A stretch of DNA of 64,000 nucleotides from Agriotes lineatus (taxonomy: Eukaryota; Arthropoda; Insecta; Coleoptera; Elateridae): contig OW679203.1 of NCBI GenBank assembly GCA_940337035.1, forward strand, positions 75,717,061 to 75,781,060, in the 5' to 3' direction. Of this stretch, positions 23,547-34,889 are shown piece after piece (position 1 is the stretch's first letter; every line of letters begins with the position of its first letter). The position numbers were made by a program, and so were the translations under genes. Under the pieces are notes generated by a model. That model was given only the letters and a program-made list of their open reading frames with translations, was not told the origin of the DNA and ran no database searches.

Positions 23547-26148
23547 TATATAGTTAGATAAGAGTCGGGCAAACAAATGTCAGCGGCCATTACTGAACCA
23601 AAATAGTTATTTTCATTACAAGCGTCGAAAGTAGCAAATATCGTGTGAGTGTTGATTAGACAAACGAGGGCGTAGCGAAGCGAAGCCCGAGTGGATTTAA
23701 AACACGAGCACAGATATTTGCACTTTCGAGTGAGTTATGAACACTATTTTTTAGACGACCACTCAAAGTAAATTCTATTTTTAAGAATTGTTTTTATTTC
23801 GTTTGCAAAATTGATTGTTATATTACTATTGGTACAATATTAAAATATTAGAGCTTGTTGAAAGCAGAGCAACGAATAAAGCAAAAGCGTCTGGATTATT
23901 TGAATCACCGTCTGCTGAATTGTGTGAAAAACGTCAAAGTGACGTTAGTCACACAATTAAGCAGGCCGTGATTTGAATAACTTTGTCCCGTTACGATATG
24001 ACTAGTACGATATAATATCGTGCTAGTGTATGAAATTGTCAACTTTCTGTAGTAGGCTGCTGTCGCGATAATGTTACTTTCATATGTGGTCGTCTAAAAA
24101 TAAATTATAGTGTGCAAGGCCAGAGTTGTCTTCCTTAGTATGTGTCATATTGATGAATTTAATTACCAGTTTGACATTGGCAATAAATGGTAAACTTAAA
24201 GCATTTACGGAAATTACACCGGTAGGTATCTACCATTTACCGAGCGCTTTGTTGGTGATACAGTACACACCAGTGTTGCCGTTTGTACGATTTAAAATTA
24301 TGGGATATGCCAGACAAAATTATCAGATTTTGCTCTAAATTATGTTAACACTTGTAGATGGCAACGCAAGCAGTTTTTTCGACTTATCCACCATTTAATT
24401 GAAATTAACATCGCGAAATTAAACATAAATTGTGCTTGTATGATAATAGATGTCGCCAAACTAGATCAACACACTAAAGTGTAGGTACCGCCATTAGTGA
24501 TTTCTTTTATATCTATCCTTGTCGCACAATTTTCTCCAACTGGGGATAAAAACACAATCTAACAAGAATTTGACTTTACAGCAGTGCCATTACACCAAAA
24601 AGAAAATCCCCAAAAACTAGTATCTTCTTTATTGCACTTGGAAAATGCGTATTTTTTATCTTTATCTCAGAATTTTCTCACATTCTCACACGAGGAATGG
24701 AATAGCGGTACCTTACACTTAGTGTATTAATTTAGTGACCATATACCTGTACATAAGATACTATAGGAGGTCGTAGAGTCCCTGTATATAGGTTACTAAA
24801 CTATATATAGGATCTCTAGGTCGCCGCTGCCCGGGCCCCGGGCCCTCTATTGTGAAGCAAACAAAGGTGCTAAATAGGTTTCAAAATATGCACACAAAAT
24901 TTGACAATGACGATACGAGATCGCGCATTTAAATGTTAGAAGTTGGAAAAATCCTACGATACGATAATAGAGAATAAATTATCCATGACAATAAAATTAT
25001 GTTAAAATTGATAATTATGTTACTTTATAATTTTTTACCAGAATTCCGAACCAATTATGTTAGAATCTGATAATTATGTGATGATCGGCAACACTGGTAC
25101 ACACATAACCTCTAAAAACTTGTCTTGTCGAGGTCGAATCGGTCAATAATATTAATAATTCAGACGCTAAAGCTTACAAAGCATCAGCCTCTACTCCGCA
25201 CGGTAAAAAGAGGTTGCGGACAATACATACAAACAATAATAATTATATTACAGGAGAAGAGGGCACGTCCTATAATTGTAATTTCCATATTAAATGAATA
25301 ACGATACAGCTGTATGAAAAGTAAAACATTCAAACAGTTACAGTTTTTTATTTAACGTTTTAACTTTTTTCAGTACATCTGTTAATTCCTGTAATAGCGC
25401 ATCTTTCACTATGAAACTGCTCGCCCCTTTTCGCAATTCGTTTACTCATTCTGATTCTTACAACTTCTTTTGGAGGAATGCTTCGATATCGCTATATATT
25501 CCACTTGTACTGCTTGCAATACATACGTGTGTTATATTCGGACCTTTACCAAAAATATCCCCAAAGAGCGAAAAACTAGCCTATTGGCTAGAAAGTTTCA
25601 CGGTATGCCGAAAATGTGTCACTTCATCAGTGGATATTGGATCAGTTTGTATGCCGACTTCTTGTGTCACAGTTTCTGAGCACATCAATTTTTCACGAGT
25701 AACCTAGAATATTGAATTAGAACAGGCCCGGTGGCCTAATCCGTGAAGTGGACGGTGATTATTTAAACGTACATTACAAATGTTGAAGCTTATATTGTGG
25801 GTAAATAAAGTAGAAACCGCAGATTACCTCAATTTCCTTTTTACGTCTAATAAAGCTTTTCCCCATTGATTTCTATCAAAATATACTTTGCATAATCTGG
25901 AACCATCGGTGGGATTTCAATTTGATCGTCGCATATTTTTGCGTTGCATATTTTGTTCTGACCAATTTTTACATCCATATTTTACTTAACGGTTAATAGT
26001 TTGACAATCAAGTTTCACAGTACGTCATTTAATTGTCATTACCATAGCCACTGTTTAAATTTACATTTTTTATTACTGCGCATGCGCAGTGGATCGTAGC
26101 CAATCAAAAATTGACCCGCGTTTGCCCGACTCTTATCCTACTCTATAC
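23547..26148. mobile_element. Nonautonomous DNA element with ~28-bp TIRs
   Basis: The left end GTATATAGTTAGATAAGAGTCGGGCAAAC is matched inverted at 26120-26148 (20 contiguous bases: GATAAGAGTCGGGCAAAC plus flank). The interior contains a nested MITE (23742-24112). Minus-strand frames at 25840-25980 (IEIPPMVPDYAKYILIEING) and 25400-25700 are exon-like but unrecognised, possibly remains of a transposase. Two degenerate CAGGGTCTC motifs at 24760-24820 show further nesting. Confidence 0.45.
23742..24112. mobile_element. MITE nested in the 23.5-26.1 kb element
   Basis: Ends CACTATTTTTTAGACGACCAC and, inverted, GTGGTCGTCTAAAAATAAAT(TATAGTG), about 20 bp matching with a small gap; 371 bp long. Contains a small palindrome TAGTACGATATAATATCGTGCTA near 24002. 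No coding capacity. Confidence 0.65.
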
Positions 26149-26660
26149 AGGGTCTCTATGCCCCCTCCAAATTTAAAATTTTCATTATAGCACCGAGTTT
26201 TAACACATATCCAAAAATTAAAACTCCAGGATTTAATGTTTCTAAAACACATTTTTTGATCTTTAATGATTGGACTAATAGAACTTTAACAAATTGTGTG
26301 TTTTCTTTTTATCATTGTCCTTAGCTATTCTATTCTTCTGTACTCATTACTCTGTAGTTGTATATGTATTCGAGCACTTATCGTTGTGTACTTGTACTCG
26401 GTAGTCGCTTACATTTTATATAAAGTATTTGTAGTCGGTACTTTTCGTGTGTATTCGAAACAGCTCTGGTACGATTAGAAGAAATCGATGAATACAAGCT
26501 GTAGCTACAACATACGACGTGTTTGTAGTGGTTGCGTTGTGTAAACCTTTACCTTTATTTTTATCAGAGGCGATAGTATGGCTTCGCCTATCCTTAAAAA
26601 AATAATTTTTGGATTTTGTTATATTCCAAGAACAATGCAGTGTTTTGCCCAACGACGCAT
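26149..26660. other. Unassigned with degenerate TACTC repeats
   Basis: 26330-26470 carries TACTCGGTA-like irregular repeats ending in a CAGCTCTG terminus-like motif, resembling the end of a hAT-type MITE. Its other end was not found. Confidence 0.4.
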
Positions 26661-26843
26661 CTAGCAAAGTATACAGTATTGATGAAGAACGCAATTGGCA
26701 AGGATTTCGCTTCCCGTAAATTTATCATCAGACCCAGTAAATAGTAGCAACTGTTTGAATCGCTTGAGACTCATAATAGACCGAAATGTAGAAGATTTTG
26801 GGGTATTCTGGATCAATATAAAAAGCTCTATAATATTTGACAA
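26661..26843 (-). pseudogene. piggyBac-like transposase fragment
   Basis: About 60 codons on the minus strand read IELFILIQNTPKSSTFRSIM then SLKRFKQLLLFT, matching the pattern near the start of the piggyBac DDE domain ('...MS..RF..IL..L.F.D'). Downstream frames on the same strand are broken. No catalytic Asp is covered, so the assignment rests on this segment alone. Confidence 0.5.
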
Positions 26844-27947
26844 TAAGTATTAATGGATTTTAAGTGCCTAGAAATTAAAATAGTCCTAAAAATGCGTAAA
26901 TTTCTATTTTGACAAAATATTTTTACATGTTGAGGGCTCCATTTGATGTAGTACAATTGTGAACGACCCCTTTATTTATGCAGACTGATACTATGAGAAT
27001 ATAGAAACGTGCCTAAGGTACCTGGTAGCTATTTTGCAAAGAGTATCATAAGTAGTTGTAGTTACAGTCTAATACAGATAAGTATACATACAACCATACC
27101 TAAAATGTGTGCCTCTATATATAATAAAAGTAAATATATATATATTTTTTTAAATATAATAGTCATTCGCATAGGCCAAGCATTGGTGTGAATTATGAAA
27201 GGTTCTTGATCTTACTGTTCCCTATTATCATTTCTAAAACAATATTGAAAAGTATTGTTGACATTGGGTCTTCATGTTTTAACCTTCCATTAACTATTTT
27301 TTTTACAAACTTTAATTATCCAATTCTATTAATAATATTAAAGATATAAAAAACGTAATGTTTTCCCTGAACGTGAAGTTCTACTAATCAGCCTATTTAA
27401 TGTATCACATGTAAATTTTTAATTAAAACTGCTTTTCATAACTGATGAAGCCATCACAAATAGCGAAACGCCTAATTAATTTTAAATATTAAAATAGGTT
27501 ACCACAAAATGATTTTTTTTTACTACGACCACTAAAAGTAGGCCTTTTAGAGCTAGCTTTTTTCACTGAAAGTGACGTTTTATAATTTAGCGTGTTTAAA
27601 CTGAGATCAGCTGTTTACTTTTAGTCCATGTGCTAAAAAGTGAAGTGAGGTTATAAAACTACAATTTTGAACTGGAAGTGAGGTTGTAAAGTTATTCTAG
27701 TTACTTCTTGCGTTAGAGGTAAAGTGTTGTTGAAATAATTAGAGCGTTATGTAATAAATAAAGTCAGATGTGTACTATTATTATTACCTTTGATAACTGA
27801 CTTTGACAGTACTGGCTCCACAAACATTCACCTGCGCGTCAAGGCCATCTCTTTATTATGACATAAATTATAACTGTCATAAATGCAAACATTTGTTAAA
27901 TCGACATTTATGAATTAATAACAGAAAATTAAAGGTCGTAGAAAAAA
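26844..27947. other. Unassigned AT-rich stretch
   Basis: No gene recognised. A hammerhead-like motif is noted at 27442-27469. Around 27525-27760 a block with TACGACCACTAAAAGTAGG and several GAAGTGAGGTT repeats may be another palindromic element, but its borders are unclear. Confidence 0.35.
27442..27469 (+). other. Hammerhead-like core motif
   Basis: CTGATGA (27442-27448) is followed 16 nt later by GAAAC (27465-27469), the two conserved hammerhead core segments. The intervening stem is weak (only GC/GC next to the core), so the copy is degenerate. It may mark the end of a lost Penelope-like or related retroelement. Confidence 0.35.
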
Positions 27948-28073
27948 TATTGTATGCAAACTCGTGCTAAAAGTGGTTTATGCACGAGATATGTTATGAA
28001 ACTCATCCTTCGGCTTCGTTTCATAATGTCTCGTGCATAAACCTCAACTTTTAGCACTTGTTGCATAAATAGC
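27948..28073. repeat. Palindromic element with CTTCGG tip
   Basis: Arms of about 55 bp (GTGCTAAAAGTGGTTTATGC with GCATAAACCTCAACTTTTAGCAC) close on a short GC-containing tip, CATCCTTCGGCTTCG. One of several unrelated palindromes in this window with this style of tip. Confidence 0.75.
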
Positions 28074-28479
28074 TATTATTTAATTACAATTAACACAAAT
28101 CATGCTTAAATGGAAATTTGTTATAAACGTTTTGGCTTAAAAATCTCCTAAAATTTTTCTTCAATTGTTAAAAAGTCAAATATAATCAACTACAAAATTT
28201 CTTTGATACACTTTTCGGAATCCTTACTTGATTATATTATAATTCCCTCAGTGTGATCAGCACAATCTCTATTAATTCCATAGGTAATTTTAAATATATC
28301 GCTTCCAACACTTTCTCACTTTTCACTTTCACATGTGTCCTTCAAATCAAGTACCAGTACATGCAGTTGAATATTCTTTTTTCCACATATTTCTTATATT
28401 TGTGTGACTGTAGATAACTGGTCCACACTGATATATTTTAATGGAATCTGTTTTTATACTCCCCTAAGCAATTTCTTGC

Positions 28480-29780
28480 AATTTGTATTTTAGAATATCT
28501 TTTATGTTTCATATTTTTTCAATTATTTGTGAATTCTATCTACTAAGTTGCTCTTTCCATACCTTAATAGTTCGGCATGTACTCCATTTCAGGGATTTTG
28601 TTATTTTTGAGTGTCTACAATGTTCTTTTTCCGCACTGGTTGGCAAAGCGGTTTCTCCTCATCTATGCCATCAGCGTTTTTCTTTTTGGTGTTGCTCTCA
28701 TTCATCGAAACTTTCCTAAAATGCTCCGTCCACAATTACATTACTGCTTCCTCTCCTGCTGCTATAATGGGCTTTTTCTATTTTTGAATATTGTGGCTTT
28801 CACTTGGTACCCTTTCTTAGTTTTTCTTACATCTTTATAGAATTCTGTGACTTCCTGTTTCATGTAATTTTCTTCTAACCCTTCTCTTTCCATTTAGATA
28901 CTCTCTCTTCGATCTTTTTTCTACAAATATTTTTCCCTTCTTAGTTCTTTAACAGTTTCTTGACTTTCCAGCGTTTTCTCTATTAACATCTTTGCCTTCG
29001 CCTTTTTTTCTGCTCAAAGTTTTTTACAAATTCTATGTCAAACCAATTCTTTGTTCTTTGCTTTCTTTTTACATTTAATGTTAATGCACCTGGTTTTTAT
29101 TTCTCCTTACTTTAAAGCTTCTCGATTTCATTTCATACCCAAATGTTTTTCTCTCTTGTTTACTTGCGGTATTGGTTGCTGTGACTGTAACTTCCGATAT
29201 CGTTTACACTAGCAGCATGATTGTCTTCAATAAGTAGGTGATCTATTTGGTTTACTGTTTTTCCGTCAAGACTAACCCATGTAACTTTTTATGGAGGAAT
29301 TTCTATGCATGTATGTATAATGGATAACCTCATTTTACCTTGCGGTGTAGAGGCTGGTGCTTTATGCGCTTGCATCTGGCAGTGCAATGCTTAACGTGCC
29401 CCGGATTCGAGATACAAAGTTGGAGCGCGCCCTTTGGTCTTGCGCAGCAACCATTGTCTGATGTGTGTGTCATGGTGATGTGTTGACCTTGTTACTCTAT
29501 CTCTTAAGTCTGTCGTTCTGAGTAGAGCACATTTAATTTGGTGCGTAACTATGAATAGTCTCACCGAGCCCGATTCCAATCGCCAATTGGTATGCAGGTA
29601 TTTATGATTTAAAAATGTAGTTCGCACTTTCAGTTTTTTTAGCAGCGAAGTTAATTAGATTTTGGCCATATTATTACTGGTTTCATGTAAACTGTGTTTT
29701 CCAATTACCGGTTCATTTCTTTCTTTTTTGCCAATGTTTGCATTAAAGTTTTCAATTATCTACTACCACATAGTTCGGGC
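28480..29780 (-). pseudogene. Decayed non-LTR retrotransposon(s), minus strand
   Basis: Minus-strand peptides follow the order of an endonuclease plus the start of the RT: NFNANIGKKE ('DFNAKIG'), TTFLNHKYLHTNWRLESG ('FF.HK..HK.TW'), TWVSLDGKTVNQIDHLLI ('TW.SPDG...NQIDHI'), EVTEFYKDVRKTKKGYQV, WTEHFRKVSM ('RW.EHF..L') and PEMEYMPNY ('PG.D..P.EL'). The motif between HTNW and TWVS overlaps in function, suggesting two related copies joined, or a duplication. Many stops; inactive. Plus-strand ORFs here are antisense T-rich artefacts. Confidence 0.7.
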
Positions 29781-31479
29781 GTATAAAGTCCTCGTCGGTT
29801 AGACGAACCATTTATTACGAGTTGTTAGCTGCCCTGGCCATAAAAAGCCTGTATTACAGGGAGTGTGTTTAGTTTATTTTGGTTTTGATAGCGTTTTATA
29901 TGTAGCTGATTGCATACGGCTTTTCTAGCTTTTCCGGAAGGTTCTAAAATTCGTCGATACACCTTGTCATGAGAGACGTGCATTCCCTCTTATCTTGTGA
30001 GCTTTATTTGACCTTCACATCGCCGGGGCGATTCGCTTTACAGTCGTATTTTGCTTGCGATTTGGTGACTTCTGCAAGCACCCTCAACCTGCTGCCAGCG
30101 TAACCGCGAGAGCCCGTTTGGAAGCTATTTGCCATCCGCTGCAGAAGCTTAGCCCCTCAGATAAGTACTTACGACATACTATAGCGTTCTGACTTTCATG
30201 TGATGCTATTCAACTCGACGCACCTAGTTGGTTCCTGTAAGGATTCAGCCGATTCTAAATTGATTTAATGCTGATTTTTCAGGCTTTCACGGTCATTGTC
30301 ATTAATGATTTAATGCTATTAGCCCTACAAGCATTCAAGTGTTAGCGTAGAGTGAATTAGAGTACAACGGCTTGTAGTTTATATCCATGTGTTTAGACTT
30401 TAATTGCTCATTGTTGTGTAATTAATTACTAGTATAAAATGGTAATTGGTGGTGCACCTCTCGCTTAACCAATTATTTTAGAACTTGTTGCAGTGGCTGT
30501 TCTATGCAGCTTTTAGTAAATAAATTTGATGCACTGCTTATGATACTAATTGTCTAATTTCCTTACTGCTACCTTTTGTATTTCAGATATTGTAGGATTG
30601 ACTGCTGCGATTTACTTGAATTTATAAGTTCTCGATCTATCTGAGTATATTTGTTGTAAGTAAATGCTCGTCGGCGCTGAGAATATTTGTTGCTAACATC
30701 TTATAAGGAACCGCACGCCGTCTTCACTGAGCTTAGCTGACGGGTTTTCAAGTACCTATACTCTCGTAGCGTTGCGATATTTCAAGATTTAGGAAAATTA
30801 TATCTAACAAATGTACCATAAAACAATTTTTTACACAGGTACAATATATTTAATCACTGTAATATTTATATATAACGTTAGCAGCTTTCTAGGTTCTGGT
30901 GATTGTCAGCATACAAAACTTGGCTAATGTTTTTTAAGAATCAGTGCCGGTAGTTTCAACTGGGCTATAAAATGAAAAATGGTGAGTGGTCAATTATTGT
31001 ACTCACATAGTTTGTATTTATGTTGCGAAATCTGAGTAGTTATGCCTTATTATCTGTCAAACGTGTGTTCGCTCGTAAAACGTTTATTTCAACACAGGAC
31101 AGAAGAGGAACTTATTTTTTACAACTTGACCAAGAGAAGAATATATACAGGAGATCAAATGTGCAATTTATATTCAAATCTCTTAGAACTAGAACGTGGT
31201 CATTTTTACTTTTTGTAAACTTTTTAATTTAGTTAGAATTAAAGTACTAATACTTCTATATAATGTCAATAATGTTAAAGCGCCAAAGAGCAGAATATAT
31301 TTTTTTAAGAATTTGTCTCTATGTGTAATTGCACCTCGTATAAAGAGAAATCCACAATATTTTCCCATCTGATGCACCTAAAATATATCCTGTTCAAAAT
31401 TGCGACCGCCAAGAAAAATGATGTAGAGCTGCCAATCAAGATCCATGCAAGTTGTGCTTTGTGTAAAACGACAAAATTC
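29781..31479. other. Unassigned stretch
   Basis: 29980-30200 is more GC-rich than its surroundings and contains CATCGCCGGGGCGATTCG, but no frame or known repeat could be named. The rest is AT-rich without supported features. Confidence 0.35.
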
Positions 31480-31775
31480 AAGGTACTTTATTCCATATGT
31501 AGGAATATGGCCTGAGACACAGCGAGTTAGGGTCGCCGAAATATTTCTTTCCGAAACCCAGCCAATCTGGCACACCGTTAACGGTGTATTAGGTGATGTG
31601 GTTAGCATCACGCCTTCGACGACTGCCTTACTTTTCCTACTTCCACAACTGAGATTTTGGTACCCAATTTTTAAAGCGACTTGGTCGGCCGTCCAGATGT
31701 GGGGATTGAACTCCCTACCACGGCACCGCAGCCTGAGCTCCCTAACCGCTCGGGCACGCTGGCGATGACTACAAA
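31480..31775 (-). mobile_element. tRNA-derived SINE, minus strand
   Basis: Minus strand head reads GTGCCCGAGCGGTTAGGGAG (A box, Ser/Leu-type tRNA) and GGAGTTCAATCCC (B box), with a variable-arm-like spacer, followed by about 200 nt of non-tRNA body that ends near the CATATTCC stretch at 31490. It lies head-to-head with the SINE at 31843. Confidence 0.7.
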
Positions 31776-31784
31776 ATATAACAC

Positions 31785-31850
31785 TAGGCCACCAGGGCGG
31801 TAAGATACATATAAGTTTACAACTAATTTATAACCGCCCTGGTGGCCTAG
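31785..31850. repeat. Inverted repeat joining two SINE heads
   Basis: CTAGGCCACCAGGGCGGT (31785-31802) is the exact inverse of ACCGCCCTGGTGGCCTAG (31833-31850). The second copy is the 5' end and A-box part of the plus-strand SINE, so the first is a second, truncated SINE head in opposite orientation. Confidence 0.8.
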
Positions 31851-32060
31851 TGGTTAGAGTGGCAGAGTAGTAATCACAGCGACCCCGGGTTCAAACCCCG
31901 GGGGAGGCACAAATTTACGTTGAAAAACGTATAATATCAGTCCTTCTCAGGACTAACCAGGAACACCTGAAGACGGGAGTAGATAAAAACTCCCGAAACG
32001 TTGTGTGATTTACACCCTAGACAGTGGAAAAAGTCCGAAAAACATATCATAATGTTCTTT
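31833..32060 (+). mobile_element. tRNA-derived SINE with hammerhead-like tail
   Basis: Head: GTGGCCTAGTGGTTAGAGTG (A box) and GGGTTCAAACCCC (B box) within a strong T-arm (CCCCGGGTTC/AACCCCGGGG). Body: about 130 nt with the motif at 31967-31999. The acceptor stem does not pair, so it is a SINE and not a functional tRNA. The 3' border is not sharp. Confidence 0.75.
31967..31999 (+). other. Hammerhead-like motif in SINE body
   Basis: CTGAAGA, a perfect 6-bp stem GGGAGT/ACTCCC (31975-31980 with 31989-31994) with an 8-nt loop, then GAAAC (31995-31999). This matches CUGANGA-stem II-GAAA of hammerhead ribozymes apart from an extra C before stem II. Stems I and III are only partly recognisable, so self-cleavage is uncertain. 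Confidence 0.45.
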
Positions 32061-32334
32061 TGTTTGATGCGGGCGTCGCCTTAACAACAAATCCATGGCG
32101 GCTCGATCATAACAGTGCCGAATATGCTTATGCGGTAATAATTACATTTGGAAACATAAATTGAAACAATAATTGATTACAAAAGAGATTATTACTGAAT
32201 TCTGTTAGTCGTACTAAGGGAGAGAGGGAGAGACAAATATAGATATGTAAGTTTACTTATTACTATCTGAACACAAAACTTATGAAACTTGAAACAACAA
32301 TAGAATACGTTTTTGTTAAGTATTACAATTTCTA

Positions 32335-34004
32335 TTACAAGCAATCTCTGATGGCTCTTGTAAGGGGGTACGACGGATTGCCATTTGGATCATCAGTATC
32401 AATAGAATATATCATAATCCCAGCTAAGTTGTAGTTATTTGCAAATTTACCCTGGATAAAAATTACAGTTAGTAGATCCATTTTTACATTTGGAAAAAGA
32501 AAATGTCATTCATTGGAAATCAAAGGTCTATTTACCTTCTTCTCAAATGAATCTGGATCATCATATCCAATCCATTGATCTCCTTTGTACATGTAAGGAA
32601 CTTTCTGTGTTCTATCCCATTCGACCCCAGGTTTCTGTTTTTTTATATTTGATTATCTGAAACAGTACAATAATATTTGCTGTTTATTGTTTTTACTAGT
32701 TACCACAAGGTGTTATTATTTAGTCATTATAGTACAACATATTATTATTATTACTATTATTTAACACTCAATAAGAACAAAAGCCAAAGGTTCGTGAAGC
32801 TGAAAATTACATGACAGAAATTAACTAATTTTCTAAGGTTGGCTAGTGTGGCAGTTATTATAAATAAGATGATTAAACTTTTCGTAATGGTCATATCTTC
32901 AAATTGTCCAAGTAACTTAATATGGAAAAACATAAAACATTAGAATATAAAATCAGCTTTAGAAAGTGGTATCAGTTTTTTACGGCTAATTCAATACCTC
33001 ATCATAACCAAGAAATTCTTTCCATTTATGGTATGTAGAGCGAGCACCAATGGAAGTACTGCATTTATGTGCTAAAGTGAATGTCCTTCCATATGCGGCA
33101 CTAATTTACTTGGACATGCACCGGCATTCAACCAGGTCCGTATAGCACCACTCTAAAAAAATTAAGTAGCACGATTTTAGAACAAATATACGTACCTCTT
33201 AAGTTTAATGCTAACCACATTTCTTCCACATGTCGAATACAAAGGAGCATTGTGTCCTACACGGCCAGTTCCATCAGTAGAGGAGTGAAAGTCATATGTC
33301 ATTAAGTGTATGAGATCCACATATCTAAAGAGAAAAACTGGTATAATAAAGGGCTAAGAGTTTGTATTAATGTTTTTTTTATTTTGTTATGGATTACACA
33401 GTAGTAGATTTTTCAACATACTTGGATATCTCAAGTACATCATAGCTTGATTCGATCAAGTCTTTTCCTGCTCCTACGGCCACTGTTAACAGATATCTGT
33501 CTTGGAACTTTATGGACAAAATAAAATTCGATATAATTGGAAACCAACACTTTAAAATAGTTACTCACTTTATCAGATGCCCTACCGCCTTTCAAGCAAA
33601 GATATTCCCAATCCAAGTCAATACCATCAAACCCGTATTTTTTCATCACACTTAAACAGCTGTTAATAAACGTTTCTCTTGATTCTGCACGTCTGACCAT
33701 TTTTGAAAAGGGTTTTGATTCTTCCTTCTATCCTCCCACAGCGAGTAGTGTCTGCACATGAGGACTGCCCTCTTTTAAAGCATTAAAGTTTTTATAGCCA
33801 CCTATCAAGACAAAACATGTAAGGTGTAATAATAGTGATTGTGGTTCTTCACACCTGCTTCGATATCTCCATGTTCGTCGATTACTCTAATTCTATCATT
33901 TTCCACTCTCGCAAATGCATATATTAAATGGCTATAGAGACGTGGATTGATGTCATTGATAGTGCATGTAGTATTCCGGGATTGATAGTACCCAATTAAA
34001 ACTC
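32335..34004 (-). pseudogene. GH18 chitinase-like pseudogene
   Basis: Six minus-strand exons joined by GT-AG introns follow the GH18 chitinase order: 33855-34004 (IGYYQ, PRLYSHLIYAF), 33422-33801 (TLLAVGG, catalytic DGIDLDWEY at 33602-33628, LLTVAVGAGK, YDVLEIS), 33196-33324 (LIHLMTYDFH, GHNAPLY), 32998-33150 (AIRTWLNAGA, YGRTFTLA), 32536-32634 (VPYMYKGDQWIGYDD) and 32335-32451 (GIMIYSIDTDDPNG, stop). The catalytic Glu remains. A TAG at 33728-33730 replaces the Trp after VGG, one frameshift lies near 33500 and another near 33090. Introns are kept, so it is a decayed ordinary gene copy, not a retrocopy. The signal-peptide exon was not found. The usual Trp of 'MxW' is Tyr. Sequencing error could explain single changes but not easily all three. 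Confidence 0.85.
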
Positions 34005-34023
34005 CTGAAAAATAAAAAAACAC

Positions 34024-34453
34024 TGACGTATAACTTAAAAAAGGGCAGTTATATATATTCGCTAGATTTTTTTAGTTGTGTGTATGTGCATTGACGATTA
34101 TGCATTTAACTGAAAGATTATTAATATTTTCTACTCCTTCTTAAGATATTTTCAATTTCTAATATTATTTTCTATCGCGTAGAACTTCATGTGTACGCCA
34201 ATGATCCTGCTCCGTGAGTAGGGATGCTTGCGCTGGGCGCGACGCAGCGACCAGCAAATGGACTTTTTATCCTTCACTTCCGCAGTCGACCCAGGTAGGA
34301 CCCGCAAGGTTGCTCAGGGGCCTAGCGCTTCGACGATACGATATGTTTCTATAAAATTACAAAATTCGGAAGTGGTTGTGTCTTTCACCAAAAGTGTGCT
34401 GAGCATAAGGTGGGATGCAGAATTCGACTATGGCTTAAGCCATATGGCTACCC
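34024..34453. other. Unassigned stretch upstream of GH18 pseudogene
   Basis: This would hold the promoter and signal-peptide exon of the GH18 copy, but no ATG-led hydrophobic exon could be identified. Confidence 0.4.
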
Positions 34454-34650
34454 ATGATATACATAGCTGCCGTAAATTCAATTATTTTGTATAACTTGGC
34501 CAAATCTAACAAGGATACTAAAAACTTTAAAGATTATCCCAGTTTTCCCAGAGAACTGAAGTTATCCATCCAGTTGGTAACATCAGGCAAGAGGTACAGA
34601 ATAGAAGAGTCAGGAGGTCCTCACCAGTCAGGTGCTTCATATAATGGAAA
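34454..34650 (+). pseudogene. piggyBac-like transposase C-terminal fragment
   Basis: Plus-strand frame reads MIYIAAVNSIILYNLAKSN then DYPSFPRELKLSIQ. The 'D.A.VNA.ILY......F...L...L' pattern is typical for the C-terminal end of piggyBac-family transposases. No upstream catalytic region is found next to it. Confidence 0.5.
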
Positions 34651-34889
34651 ACTATTCACACTTATTTGGCATCTACCTATACCTACCTATACAAAAACCG
34701 TTATTTTCTAAAGACGCCACGTGATAACTGTAATAGGGAAAAGCAATAACTGCCTCAGAATTGGAGCAAAGGGGGCTGATAGAATTTTAGCATTCATTAT
34801 TTTACACAAGAAAGTTAGAAACTAAATGTAAAGGTGCAGTTTTTGGTAGGTACATCGACAATCAGCCAATAGTTTTATAAGTTAAAATG

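Noticed and set aside
28483..28840. Hydrophobic plus-strand ORFs resembling membrane proteins
   Set aside because: They are antisense to a Lys-rich retroelement relic on the minus strand; hydrophobicity results from T-rich codons.
29360..29480. tRNA-like GCTGGTGC...GGATTCGAGAT unit as a SINE
   Set aside because: The B box is poor and the same bases code for the minus-strand endonuclease relic.
31843..31912. Functional tRNA gene
   Set aside because: A and B boxes and a strong T arm are present, but the acceptor stem does not pair and the sequence continues as SINE body. The same applies to the units near 970-1033, 1629-1684, 9569-9640 and 47790-47843.
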